Part shown: positions 1-8,847 of the stretch, in pieces
Numbering within the stretch: position 1 is the stretch's first letter
How the letters are laid out: every line of letters begins with the position of its first letter
NCBI GenBank assembly: GCA_019244745.1
Contig: JAFASF010000255.1
Span: 1-53,590, forward strand
Source of the DNA: Solirubrobacterales bacterium
GTDB taxonomy: Bacteria > Actinomycetota > Thermoleophilia > Solirubrobacterales > Solirubrobacteraceae
Length of the DNA stretch: 53,590 nt
Reading direction: 5' to 3'
Notes under the pieces: model-generated
The model's database searches: none
Told to the model about the DNA's origin: nothing
What the model saw: only the letters and a program-made list of their open reading frames with translations
Position numbers and translations under genes: made by a program

Positions 1-2
1 CG

Positions 3-1151
3 GTGCCGGTGATGCTGCTGGGGTGCGTGGCCCCGTACGCCAACCGGCTCGCGCTCGGGCACGTGGCGCAGACCGGGACCGTGACCGGCGGGCTGTACGC
101 GCTCTCGACCGCGGGGTCGCTGGTGGGCACCTTCGCCGCGGCGCTGCTGCTGATCCCGCTGATCGGGACCCACCGCACGTTCCTGGTCTTCGCGCTCGCG
201 CTGGCGGTGGTGGCGGTGGCTGCGTCCGCCTCCTGGCGGTGGCTGGTGGTTCCCGCCTTGATCGCGGGCCTGCTCGCGGTGCCGCCGCCGGCGGTCGGGG
301 CGGACGTCAGCGGGGCGCGCGTGATCTTCTCCGCCGAGACCCAGTATCAGTACGCGCGCGTGCTCCAGTTTCGGAGCGGCGAGCGCTGGCTTCAGTTGAA
401 CGAGGGCGTCGCGATCCATTCGCTGTACCGCCCCTGGAGCTACCTGACCGGCGGGTACTGGGATGACTTCCTGGTGCTGCCGCTGGCGGGCGAGCGCGGC
501 CTGCCGCGGCGGCTCGCGATCCTCGGCGACGCCGCCGGCACGGTCGCGCGGGCGTATGGCCATTACTACCCGGGGACGCGGGTAGACGCGGTGGAGCTCG
601 ACGGTGAGCTGACCACGATCGGCAGGCGCTACTTCGACCTGCGCGGAGCGGACCTGCACCTGTACACGGCCGACGCGCGGCCCTGGCTCGCGGCCAGCAA
701 GGCGAGCTACGACGCGATCTTCGTCGACGCCTACCGCCAGCCCTACATCCCGTTCTACCTGGTCACGCGCGAGTTCTTCGCGTCGGTGCGGGCGCATCTG
801 CGGCCGGGGGGAGTGACGATCGTCAACGTCGGGCAGATACCGGGGTCCAATGGGCTCGAGAAGGTGGTGACCGCGACCATGCGAGCCGACTTTGCGTATG
901 TCATGCGCGACCGGATCAGCGATTCGAACACGCTTGTCGTGGCGAGCGACGCGCCGCTGTCATCGGCGCGGATCCTGTCGGCGGCGGCGACCGGGGCGGC
1001 GCTGCCTCGTGGTCTCTGGCCGCTCGCCGGGGGCGTGGCCGAGCGGCTGGGGCCCGGGCTCTCCGGCGGGAGCGTGTACACCGACGACCGCGCTCCGGTC
1101 GAGTGGCTGACCGATCTGTCGATCCTGCGCTACGCGCTCGGGAGGCGGTAG
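3..1151 (+). CDS. Spermidine/spermine synthase-like fused membrane protein (5' truncated by window edge)
   Basis: N-terminal hydrophobic TM region followed by a class I SAM/spermidine-synthase fold (LAILGDAAGTVARAYGHYYPGTRVDAVELDGEL, YDAIFVDAYRQPYIPFYLVTREFF). Confidence 0.8.
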   Translation: MPVMLLGCVAPYANRLALGHVAQTGTVTGGLYALSTAGSLVGTFAAALLLIPLIGTHRTFLVFALALAVVAVAASASWRWLVVPALIAGLLAVPPPAVGADVSGARVIFSAETQYQYARVLQFRSGERWLQLNEGVAIHSLYRPWSYLTGGYWDDFLVLPLAGERGLPRRLAILGDAAGTVARAYGHYYPGTRVDAVELDGELTTIGRRYFDLRGADLHLYTADARPWLAASKASYDAIFVDAYRQPYIPFYLVTREFFASVRAHLRPGGVTIVNVGQIPGSNGLEKVVTATMRADFAYVMRDRISDSNTLVVASDAPLSSARILSAAATGAALPRGLWPLAGGVAERLGPGLSGGSVYTDDRAPVEWLTDLSILRYALGRR

Positions 1152-1155
1152 GCGA

Positions 1156-1983
1156 GTGTTGATCTCGGCCGAGGATCTGCACGAGCGGGTTGGGGGCGCC
1201 CGCGATCGGCCGGCGCTTCTCGACGTCCGCTGGGCGCTCGGGGGTCCTCCGGGCGTGGAGGAGTACCTGAGGGGACACATACCGGGGGCGGTGTTCGTCG
1301 ACCTCGAGACGGCGCTCGCGGCGCCGCCCGGGGCGCGAGGTCGCCACCCGCTCCCGGATGCCCGCGCGTTCGAGGCTGGGATGCGGGGTGCGGGCGTTCG
1401 GAACGATCGGGCTGCGGTGGTGTACGACGCGGCGTCGTCGATCGCGGCCGCGCGCGCCTGGTGGCTGCTTCGGTACTTCGGGCATCGGGACGTCGCGGTG
1501 CTCGACGGTGGCCTTGCGGCGTGGGTCGCGGCGGGCTATCCGGTGCAGTCGGGCGAGATCGCTGGTGCGCCCGGCGATTTCGTAGCCCGGCCGGGCGGAA
1601 TGGCGGTTATCGACGCTTCTGGCGCGGTTGGTCTGGTGGAGGGCGGCGGCGTGCTGCTCGATGCCCGGGCGTCGGAGCGCTTCCGCGGAGAGCAGGAGCC
1701 GATCGATCCGGTCGCCGGCCACATCCCCGGCGCTCGCAATCTTCCGGCCTCGTCGGTCGTCGATGCGTCGGGGCGCTTCCTGGATCGGGAGGCGCTGCGC
1801 GCGCGGTTCCAGGCCGCGGGCCTGAGCGATGGCGTCGACCTGGCCGCGTACTGCGGCTCGGGGGTGACCGCCGCGCACACCGTGCTGGCGCTTTCGCTGG
1901 CTGGCTACCGCGGCGCCCTGTATCCCGGCTCGTGGAGCGAGTGGATCACCGACCCGGCGCGGCCGGTGGCGACGGGGGACTAA
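1156..1983 (+). CDS. Sulfurtransferase (tandem rhodanese domains, SseA-like)
   Basis: Two rhodanese-like halves, LLDVRW...GHIPGAVFVDLE and LLDARASERFRGEQEPIDPVAGHIPGARNLP, with active-site loop AAYCGSGVTA. Confidence 0.9.
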   Translation: MLISAEDLHERVGGARDRPALLDVRWALGGPPGVEEYLRGHIPGAVFVDLETALAAPPGARGRHPLPDARAFEAGMRGAGVRNDRAAVVYDAASSIAAARAWWLLRYFGHRDVAVLDGGLAAWVAAGYPVQSGEIAGAPGDFVARPGGMAVIDASGAVGLVEGGGVLLDARASERFRGEQEPIDPVAGHIPGARNLPASSVVDASGRFLDREALRARFQAAGLSDGVDLAAYCGSGVTAAHTVLALSLAGYRGALYPGSWSEWITDPARPVATGD

Positions 1984-2001
1984 ATCGGGGGGCCGCCGCG
2001 C

Positions 2002-2050
2002 TGAGCGTGGGCAATACCTATGGCTATTCCTTAGATATTGCCCACGCTCA
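2002..2050. terminator. Bidirectional terminator-like inverted repeat
   Basis: Perfect 15-nt arms TGAGCGTGGGCAATA (2002-2016) / TATTGCCCACGCTCA (2036-2050), 19-nt loop, between convergent genes. Confidence 0.7.
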
Positions 2051-3430
2051 TGGTGGGCGACGGCGGGTGCTCGAGGATGACCCGCACGCCGTTGCGCGGG
2101 GCCAAGGTGATGCCGCGGAACTGCACCTTCTCGAGCTCGGGGTCGTGCGCTCGCAGCGCTGCGCGCTCGAGGATCCGCGCCACCACGATTCGCATCTCCG
2201 TAAGCGCGAAGCTCGCGCCCAGGCATCGCCGTGTGCCGCCGCCGAACGGAAGCCATGTGTAGGTATCGGGCGCGTCCGGGCCGAGGAAGCGCTCGGGACG
2301 GTATTCCTTGGGGCTCGGGTAGAGGTCCGCGCGACGGTGGATCATCCGGATCGAGGGGTTTATCTCGACCCCCGGCGGGATCACGTAGCCGCCCAGGCGG
2401 AACGGCTCCTGGCGAACGACTCGTCCGACCCCGGGAATCACGGGACGGAGCCGCAGCGCCTCCTTGACCACCGCATCGAGATATTCGTCGTCGCGCTCGC
2501 GGGCTCGGCCGAGGACGGCGGGGGCGTGCAACAGCAAGTCGAACGTCCATGCGAGCCCGGTGGCGGTCGTCTCGTGGCCCGCGAGCAGCAGCGTCACGAG
2601 CTCGTCGCGGATCTCGCGGTCCGAGAGCCGATCGCCGGTCTCATCGACGGCGAGGAGCAGCGAGGAGAAAACGTCCTCGCGTTCGGATAGCTGCGGATCG
2701 TCTCGGCGGCGGGCGATCTCCGCGTACAGGATCTCGTCGACCGCGCGCCGGGCCGCGTCGAACCGCCGGGCTGCTCCCCGGTCGGCTCCGCGGCCCGCTC
2801 CGAGGCGGCCGAGCACGAGCATCAGCGGCACCCCGCGAGGCCGTGCGAGCGGATCGATCATGTCCCGGATGCGCCTTCGGAGCTCCTCCTCCGCGGCGCC
2901 GGGCTCGAACCCGAACACCGCGCACATGATCACTCGCAGGGTCAGCGACTGCATGCTCGGCATCAGCGAGAACGGCTCGCCGAGCGGCCACGAATCGATC
3001 TCGAGATCGGCCGACTCGCGCATGGTGTCCGCGTAGGCCTGCATCCGGCGGCCGTGGAACGGCGGCAGCATCATGCGTCGGTGGCGAAGGTGCTCCGCGC
3101 CGTCGAGCAGGAGCACCGAGCGGTTGCCGAGGATTGGACCAAGCAGCGCGTTCGCCTCCCCGGCGTGCAGCTGGTCGTGGGGGCCTTGGAAGAGCTCCTT
3201 GACCAGGGCAGGATCGAACAGCATGACGAAGCGCTCGTCGAACAGCGTGCCTAACGTGACCGCGTTGCCATACCGGCGCCGACAGGCCTCGAGGAAGCGG
3301 GGGCCCGCGAATATGAACCCCAGCGTCTGAAGGAGGCGGGGGATCCGGGGGCCGGGGGGCAGCCCATTGCCCTCGGCTCGCGGGACCGTGCCGGATTCGG
3401 TGCTGTGCTCGAGGGTATCCACGCTCACGA
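2031..3430 (-). CDS. Cytochrome P450
   Basis: I-helix AGHETTATGLAWTFDLL, ExxR (KEALRLRP), heme loop FGGGTRRCLGASFA; start taken as GTG (VSVDTLEHS...). Confidence 0.92.
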
Positions 3431-3484
3431 CTGGGTGATAGTTGCACAACGCCAACCCCGCCTCGCCCCGTAGATTGGATTCCC

Positions 3485-4630
3485 ATGCGCGAGACGTTCC
3501 TTGTCTTCGGCAGTCCCTTGATCGGCGAGGCCGAGATCGCGGAGGTCGTCGACTCCCTGCGCTCGGGCTGGGTGGGAACCGGTCCGAAGGTGCAGCGGTT
3601 CGAGACGATGCTGAGCGAGTACGTGGGCGTCCCGTATTGCCGCTGCCTGTCGTCGTGCACGGCAGCACTGATCCTTTCGATGCGCCTGCTCGGGGTGGGT
3701 CCCGGCGACGAAGTGCTCGTCCCGGCGATGACGTTCGTGGCCTCGGCAAACGCGGTGGAGCACACGGGCGCCACACCGGTGTTGATCGACTCGGTCCCCG
3801 GCACGGGGCTGATCGACTTCGCGGCGGCCGAGGCCGCCATCACCTCGCGGACGCGCGCGATCATGCCCGTGCACCTGGCCGGCCGCCCGGTCGACATGGA
3901 TCGCCTGGCCACGCTGCGCGACCAGCGGGGGCTGGTCGTGATCGAGGATGCCGCGCACGCGATCGGCGCCGAGTGGAGATCTCGCAAGATCGGAGCCTTC
4001 GGCAACCTCACCGCATTCTCGTTCTACGTGACCAAGAACATCTCGACGATCGAGGGAGGGGCGCTGGTCACCGAGGACCCCGAGATCGCCGCGCAGGTCG
4101 AGCGGCTGGCGCTGCATGGCCTCAGCCTCGGCGCCTGGCAGCGGTTCTCAGACGTCGGCTTTCGCCACTACGAGGTGGTAAATCCCGGGTTCAAGTTCAA
4201 CATGACCGACGTCCAGGCGGCCCTGGGTCTCCACCAGCTCCCCCGGCTCGACGACTGGATCGAGCTCCGCCGGGAGCAGTGGGAGCGCTACGACGAGCTG
4301 CTCGCCGGGCTCCCTCTGGAGACTCCGCCCCCGCCGGAGCCCGGCACCAAGCACGCGCGCCACCTCTACCAGGTGCTGCTGGATCCCGACGCGCGCGTCG
4401 AGCGCGATGAGCTCCTGAGCGCGCTGTCCGAGCGCAACATCGGCACCGGAGTGCACTACCGGGGAGTCCACCTCCACCCGTTTTATCGAGACAAGTACGG
4501 CCTGCGACCGGAGGATTTTCCGGTCGCGAACGCGATCTCGGAGCGGACCGTGAGCCTGCCGCTGAGCCCCAAGGTGACTGAGTCAGACCAGCACGACGTG
4601 GTGTCCGCCTTAAGAGAACTCCTACGGTGA
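3485..4630 (+). CDS. DegT/DnrJ/EryC1/StrS family PLP-dependent aminotransferase (ArnB-like)
   Basis: FVASANAVEHTGATPVLID, VIEDAAHAIGAEW, FSFYVTKNISTIEGGALVT (PLP Lys). Confidence 0.92.
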   Translation: MRETFLVFGSPLIGEAEIAEVVDSLRSGWVGTGPKVQRFETMLSEYVGVPYCRCLSSCTAALILSMRLLGVGPGDEVLVPAMTFVASANAVEHTGATPVLIDSVPGTGLIDFAAAEAAITSRTRAIMPVHLAGRPVDMDRLATLRDQRGLVVIEDAAHAIGAEWRSRKIGAFGNLTAFSFYVTKNISTIEGGALVTEDPEIAAQVERLALHGLSLGAWQRFSDVGFRHYEVVNPGFKFNMTDVQAALGLHQLPRLDDWIELRREQWERYDELLAGLPLETPPPPEPGTKHARHLYQVLLDPDARVERDELLSALSERNIGTGVHYRGVHLHPFYRDKYGLRPEDFPVANAISERTVSLPLSPKVTESDQHDVVSALRELLR

Positions 4631-4705
4631 ACGTCCCTGCAAGCGGCTAGAATCGCCGCCCGTTGGGGATGATCTTCAAAGGTCGGGAGGGCGCACCCGC
4701 TTGAC

Positions 4706-6304
4706 ATGAGCGCATCCGACTACGAGGCACGCTTCCCTGCGTCCGGTCCGGGGCCCGCGGGCCTGCGCGCGGGGGTTGCCACGCGCGCGCTTTCTGTCGA
4801 CGTCTGGATCGTGGGGGCACTCATTGCCGCCGCGGCCGCGATCCGGTTCATCGTCATCGACAACCAGAGCATCTGGCAGGACGAGGCGCTCACGCTGTAC
4901 GAGGCGCGCCTTCCGTTCGGGGCGATGATTCACACGATCGTCCACGTCGAGACCACCCCGCCGCTCTATTTCGTGCTGGCGTGGATCTGGGGACGGGTCT
5001 TCGGCACCGGAGAGGTCGCGCTCCGCACGATCTCGGCTCTCGCCGGGATCGCGCTCGTTCCGCTCGCCTACCTATCGGCGCGAGAGCTGTTCTCGCGCCG
5101 GGCCGCGGTGATCGCCGGCGCGTTCGTGGTCGTGAACCCGTTCATGATCTGGTACTCGCAGGAGGCGCGGGCGTACATGCTGCTCGCGGCTCTGAGCGGC
5201 GCCTCGTTTCTCTGGTTCATCCGCGCTCGGCAGGATCCGAGCCGGCGAGGCGTCGGCTGGTGGTGTCTCTTCTCGTCGCTCGCGCTGATGACGCACTTCT
5301 TCGCCGGGTTCCTCGTCGCTCCGGAGGCTCTGTGGCTGTTGTGGAGGTGGCGAACGCGGGTCGTGGCGCTCGCGGTGGTCGTGGTCGCGGTCGTGCAATG
5401 CCTGATGCTGCCGTTCGCGTTTGCCGACACCTCGCACGGCTTGTCGTGGATCGCGGCGGTTCCGAGGCTCAACCGGATCAGCGCGACGGCGGCCGAGTGG
5501 GGGGTGGGCATCATCTACCGCCGCACGACGATCCCCGAGGGGCTGATCGGGGGCGCCCTGCTGATCGCGATCGTGGCCGGCCTGATTGTGTTCGGCGGCG
5601 ACCGGCGAACGCGCCGCGGAGCGAAGGTAGCGGCGGCGATCGCCGGGTTCGTGTTTCTCGTGCCGCTCGCCCTGAGCCTGGTCGGGATGGACTACTTCCT
5701 CTCCCGCAACGTGATCCCGGCGTTCGTTCCGCTCGCCGCGTTGGTCGCCGGCGCGTGCGCGGTGCCGCGAGCCCGGCTGCTCGGCGGCGCTCTGGCCGTC
5801 GCGCTGCTAGCGATCTTTTCGGTCGCCGCGGTGCGCGTTCAAACCATCTCCTACCTGCAGCGGCCGAACTGGCGCTCGGTCGCCCACGCGCTCGGGCCCG
5901 CCCCGGTTCAGCGCGCGATCCTGGTCGCCGATGGGACGACCGGCAACCCACTCAAGCTCTACCTGCCCCGTGTGAACTGGGTCCAGCCGCAGAATCACAG
6001 GCTGTCGATCGGCGAGATCGATATCGTCGGCGCGACGAAGCGGCTGCCGCTCGTCGCCACTGACCGGGTGATCGCGGGAGTCCTGACTGCCCGGCCGGCC
6101 GCCGGGGCCTCGGTCCCGCGGAGCCGCTCCCCGCGGGGCGCGGCCCTGCTCGCCCGCTTCCGTGTCAACAACTGGATTCTGGCGCGCTTCGCGCTGCGTC
6201 ACCCGATGTCGGTCGACATCCGCGAGCTCGTCCAGCTCGCGCCGCGGTACTTCCGGCGGGTGCCGGCGTCGCTGCTGGTGTTCTTCCAACAGCCCGGGCG
6301 GTGA
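4706..6304 (+). CDS. GT-C fold glycosyltransferase (family 39 / ArnT-like), multi-pass membrane
   Basis: IDNQSIWQDEALTLYEA, TTPPLYFVLAWIWGRVFG...ALRTISALAG, YSQEARAYMLL; many TM segments. Confidence 0.85.
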   Translation: MSASDYEARFPASGPGPAGLRAGVATRALSVDVWIVGALIAAAAAIRFIVIDNQSIWQDEALTLYEARLPFGAMIHTIVHVETTPPLYFVLAWIWGRVFGTGEVALRTISALAGIALVPLAYLSARELFSRRAAVIAGAFVVVNPFMIWYSQEARAYMLLAALSGASFLWFIRARQDPSRRGVGWWCLFSSLALMTHFFAGFLVAPEALWLLWRWRTRVVALAVVVVAVVQCLMLPFAFADTSHGLSWIAAVPRLNRISATAAEWGVGIIYRRTTIPEGLIGGALLIAIVAGLIVFGGDRRTRRGAKVAAAIAGFVFLVPLALSLVGMDYFLSRNVIPAFVPLAALVAGACAVPRARLLGGALAVALLAIFSVAAVRVQTISYLQRPNWRSVAHALGPAPVQRAILVADGTTGNPLKLYLPRVNWVQPQNHRLSIGEIDIVGATKRLPLVATDRVIAGVLTARPAAGASVPRSRSPRGAALLARFRVNNWILARFALRHPMSVDIRELVQLAPRYFRRVPASLLVFFQQPGR

Positions 6305-6306
6305 TA

Positions 6307-7362
6307 ATGGACGAACGCATGGCCGGTCCCAGCCCAGGCGCACGAGGGTCACACGAGGTCCGGCTGAGCGTCGTGGTGCCCGTGTACGGGTGCGAGGACT
6401 GCCTGCGCGCGCTGCACGAACGGCTCACTCACAGCATCGAGACGATCACCGACCGCTACGAGCTCGTGTTCGTCGACGACCGCAGCGTCGACGACGCGTG
6501 GTCGGTACTGCTCGCGCTCGCGCGTGAGGATTCCCACGTCCGCGCATTTCGCCTGAGCCGGAACTTCGGTCAGGACGCCGCGATCACCGCGGGACTCGCC
6601 CAGTGCAAGGGCGAATGGGCGGTGGTGATGGATTGCGACTTGCAGGAGGCGCCGGAGGATATCCCGCGATTGTGGGCCGCCGCGGGCGAAGGCTATGACG
6701 TCGTGCGCACGGTCCGGCGGGGATGGCGCCACTCGCCGTTCAGGCGCTGGGCCAGCCGCGCGTACCGCCGACTGACGCTGGAGACGGACGTTCGTCCCGA
6801 CTACAGCAACCTGAGCCTGCTCTCGCGTCGGGTGATCGATGCTTTCCTGCGTCTCGGCGACCGTGACCGCGAGTACATGATCGCCCTCGATTGGCTCGGC
6901 TTCGACGCGACCGCGATCGAGATCGAGCACCACGAGCGCCACGCGGGCAGCAGCGGTTACGACCTCAGACGACTGGTCCGGGTCGCGCTCGACGGGATGT
7001 TTTTCCGCAGCACGGTGCTGCTGCGGCTGGTTGTGATGCTCGGCTTCGCGGTGGCGATCGCGGGGGTCGCGCTCGCGATCTTCGAGGTGGTCGACTACTT
7101 CGCGGAGCCCGAGAAGACCGTTCCCGGGTACACGAGCCTCGCCGTCCTGTTGCTCGTGCTCGCCGGGTTTATCATCGTCAGCATCGGCGTCGTCGGCCTG
7201 TACGTGGGTCGGATCTTCGAGCAGGTCAAGCGCCGCCCGCTGTTCCTGATCGATCAGCACGTCGAGGGGTCGGAGGAGGCGCTGGTTGCCGGGGAGGGGG
7301 CGAGTGCCACGCCGGCCGGGCGCTCAGCACGAACACCTTCTCCCGTCCGCCCGGAATCGTGA
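6307..7362 (+). CDS. Glycosyltransferase family 2 with C-terminal TM helices (DPM1/ArnC-like)
   Basis: LSVVVPVYGCEDCL, YELVFVDDRSVDDAWSVL, VVMDCDLQEAPEDIPRLW, two C-terminal TM helices, FEQVKRRPLFLID. Confidence 0.9.
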   Translation: MDERMAGPSPGARGSHEVRLSVVVPVYGCEDCLRALHERLTHSIETITDRYELVFVDDRSVDDAWSVLLALAREDSHVRAFRLSRNFGQDAAITAGLAQCKGEWAVVMDCDLQEAPEDIPRLWAAAGEGYDVVRTVRRGWRHSPFRRWASRAYRRLTLETDVRPDYSNLSLLSRRVIDAFLRLGDRDREYMIALDWLGFDATAIEIEHHERHAGSSGYDLRRLVRVALDGMFFRSTVLLRLVVMLGFAVAIAGVALAIFEVVDYFAEPEKTVPGYTSLAVLLLVLAGFIIVSIGVVGLYVGRIFEQVKRRPLFLIDQHVEGSEEALVAGEGASATPAGRSARTPSPVRPES

Positions 7363-7918
7363 ACGCGCTGAGAACGCGCTCGCGGTGGTGCGCCATCAAC
7401 CGGTCGAGCGTCTCCTCGGTGAAGCGCTGACCGTGGCCTCCGGTTCCGGGGTCGGCTGCGCGCCGGCCCAGCAGCCCCATGATCGGGAGGCTGCTCGAGG
7501 CCAGGTTGCGAATCGGCTCGGAGATGATCGTTCGGTCACGAGCCACGGACAGCATGTGATCGACGATCCGTTCCGGGTGGGGGAGGAAGTGATACAGGCT
7601 CGCCTGCATGATGGTCACGTCGGCTTCGGGCAGCTCGAGGTCGGGCCGGTTCAGGTCGAGGTGGCTGGCATCCACACCGGCACGCCTGAGCCTGCGGAGG
7701 AACCGGTCGTTGACATCGAGAGCTATGTAGCTGCCGACGCGGCCGCGCAGGTGTCGCAGATAGAGCGTGCCCGGGCCGCAGCACAGCTCCAGGACCGATG
7801 ATCCGTCGGGGACCTGTTCGGCGACCGCGCGCATCCGGTCCGCGTAATGGCGGCCGTACAGCGCGCGCATCAGAAGCTCGTACCCGGCGGCGCTTCGATA
7901 GATAAGGCTCGGGGTCAC
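7226..7918 (-). CDS. Class I SAM-dependent methyltransferase
   Basis: VLELCCGPGTLYLRHL, YIALDVNDRFL, IMQASLYHFLPHPERIVDHML; GTG start overlaps the stop of the upstream amidotransferase gene. Confidence 0.8.
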   Translation of the reverse strand: MTPSLIYRSAAGYELLMRALYGRHYADRMRAVAEQVPDGSSVLELCCGPGTLYLRHLRGRVGSYIALDVNDRFLRRLRRAGVDASHLDLNRPDLELPEADVTIMQASLYHFLPHPERIVDHMLSVARDRTIISEPIRNLASSSLPIMGLLGRRAADPGTGGHGQRFTEETLDRLMAHHRERVLSAFTIPGGREKVFVLSARPAWHSPPPRQPAPPPTPRRADRSGTAGGA

Positions 7919-8817
7919 TGCTGCCTGGCGTGGGCCCGGGACGCCGCGCCGCCCGGGTGCGCCTGAGACGCCGCGGCCCGCGCGTCGAGCTCGGCCAGCG
8001 TGAGCTGATGGACCGGCGGGGCTTCCAGGGGCCTCGTGACAGTGGCTTTGAGCTGACCATCGACGTGCAGCAGCTCTCCGGACTCGAGTGCCCGCCAGGC
8101 CGGATCCTCGTCCATGCGTTCGCTGGCGACGACCACCGCCGGCAGCGCGGCGAGGTCTCCCGACCGGACTCGAACCGATCCCCGGGCGCTGGCGTGCTCG
8201 AGGTGGCGGCTCCCGTGGGGCCCGCCCGCCGCCCGCTCGAGGACGTACAGCTCGTGGGTGTCGGGATAACGCAGCGCCCACAACTCGTGGGCGTCGATCA
8301 ACACGAGGTTGATCGCGAACACCGGTAGGTTCTCGGCGACCCATCGCGCTGCGCGGACGATCCCTTCGCTGATGGTGCCGGTGTTGGCGATCTCCCGTGT
8401 GATCAGCGCGAAGAACCGCTCCGAGTCGGTCTCGCCCTTCACCAGCTCCATCGCATCGCCCAACTCGCGCTCGAGCGCGGGCACGTCGCCGATCACCCCG
8501 TTGTGGGCGAAGAGTCGCCCCGCCTCCTCGAAGGGGTGCGTGTTCTCCGGCGCCACCGCGCCGTTGGACGCGTATCGGACGTGGGCGACGAACGTTCGCG
8601 AGCGGACCTCGCGGGCCTCGGCAGCGAACTCGTGGTCCTGGTAGGCGGCCAGCGGCTGTTTGGAGACCACCGGCCGATCCTGAGCGTCGAACGTTCCGAG
8701 CCCGGTGCCATCCGGCTCGCGCCGGCTTTGCTCCGCCAGCGAATCGGGCGCCTCGAGCAACCAGAACGTGGCGGCGACCCGCTCGGGTCCCCCGGTCATT
8801 CCGAACAGGCGGCACAT
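7915..8817 (-). CDS. Class II glutamine amidotransferase
   Basis: N-terminal nucleophile MCRLFGMTGG; HVRYASNGAVAPENTHPF; AHNGVIGD. Confidence 0.9.
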   Translation of the reverse strand: MCRLFGMTGGPERVAATFWLLEAPDSLAEQSRREPDGTGLGTFDAQDRPVVSKQPLAAYQDHEFAAEAREVRSRTFVAHVRYASNGAVAPENTHPFEEAGRLFAHNGVIGDVPALERELGDAMELVKGETDSERFFALITREIANTGTISEGIVRAARWVAENLPVFAINLVLIDAHELWALRYPDTHELYVLERAAGGPHGSRHLEHASARGSVRVRSGDLAALPAVVVASERMDEDPAWRALESGELLHVDGQLKATVTRPLEAPPVHQLTLAELDARAAASQAHPGGAASRAHARQQ

Positions 8818-8847
8818 CGGGGGTCACGGTATTAGATTTGCCGCTGC

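Noticed and set aside
916-2550. 544-aa minus-strand ORF opposite the sulfurtransferase
   Set aside because: Arg/Pro-rich shadow translation typical of high-GC DNA; rhodanese and P450 genes explain the region.
4669-4704. Short ORF MIFKGREGAPA* before the GT-C gene as another echo mini-ORF
   Set aside because: Does not resemble the downstream N-terminus (MSASDYEARF) and does not overlap its start as ATGA.
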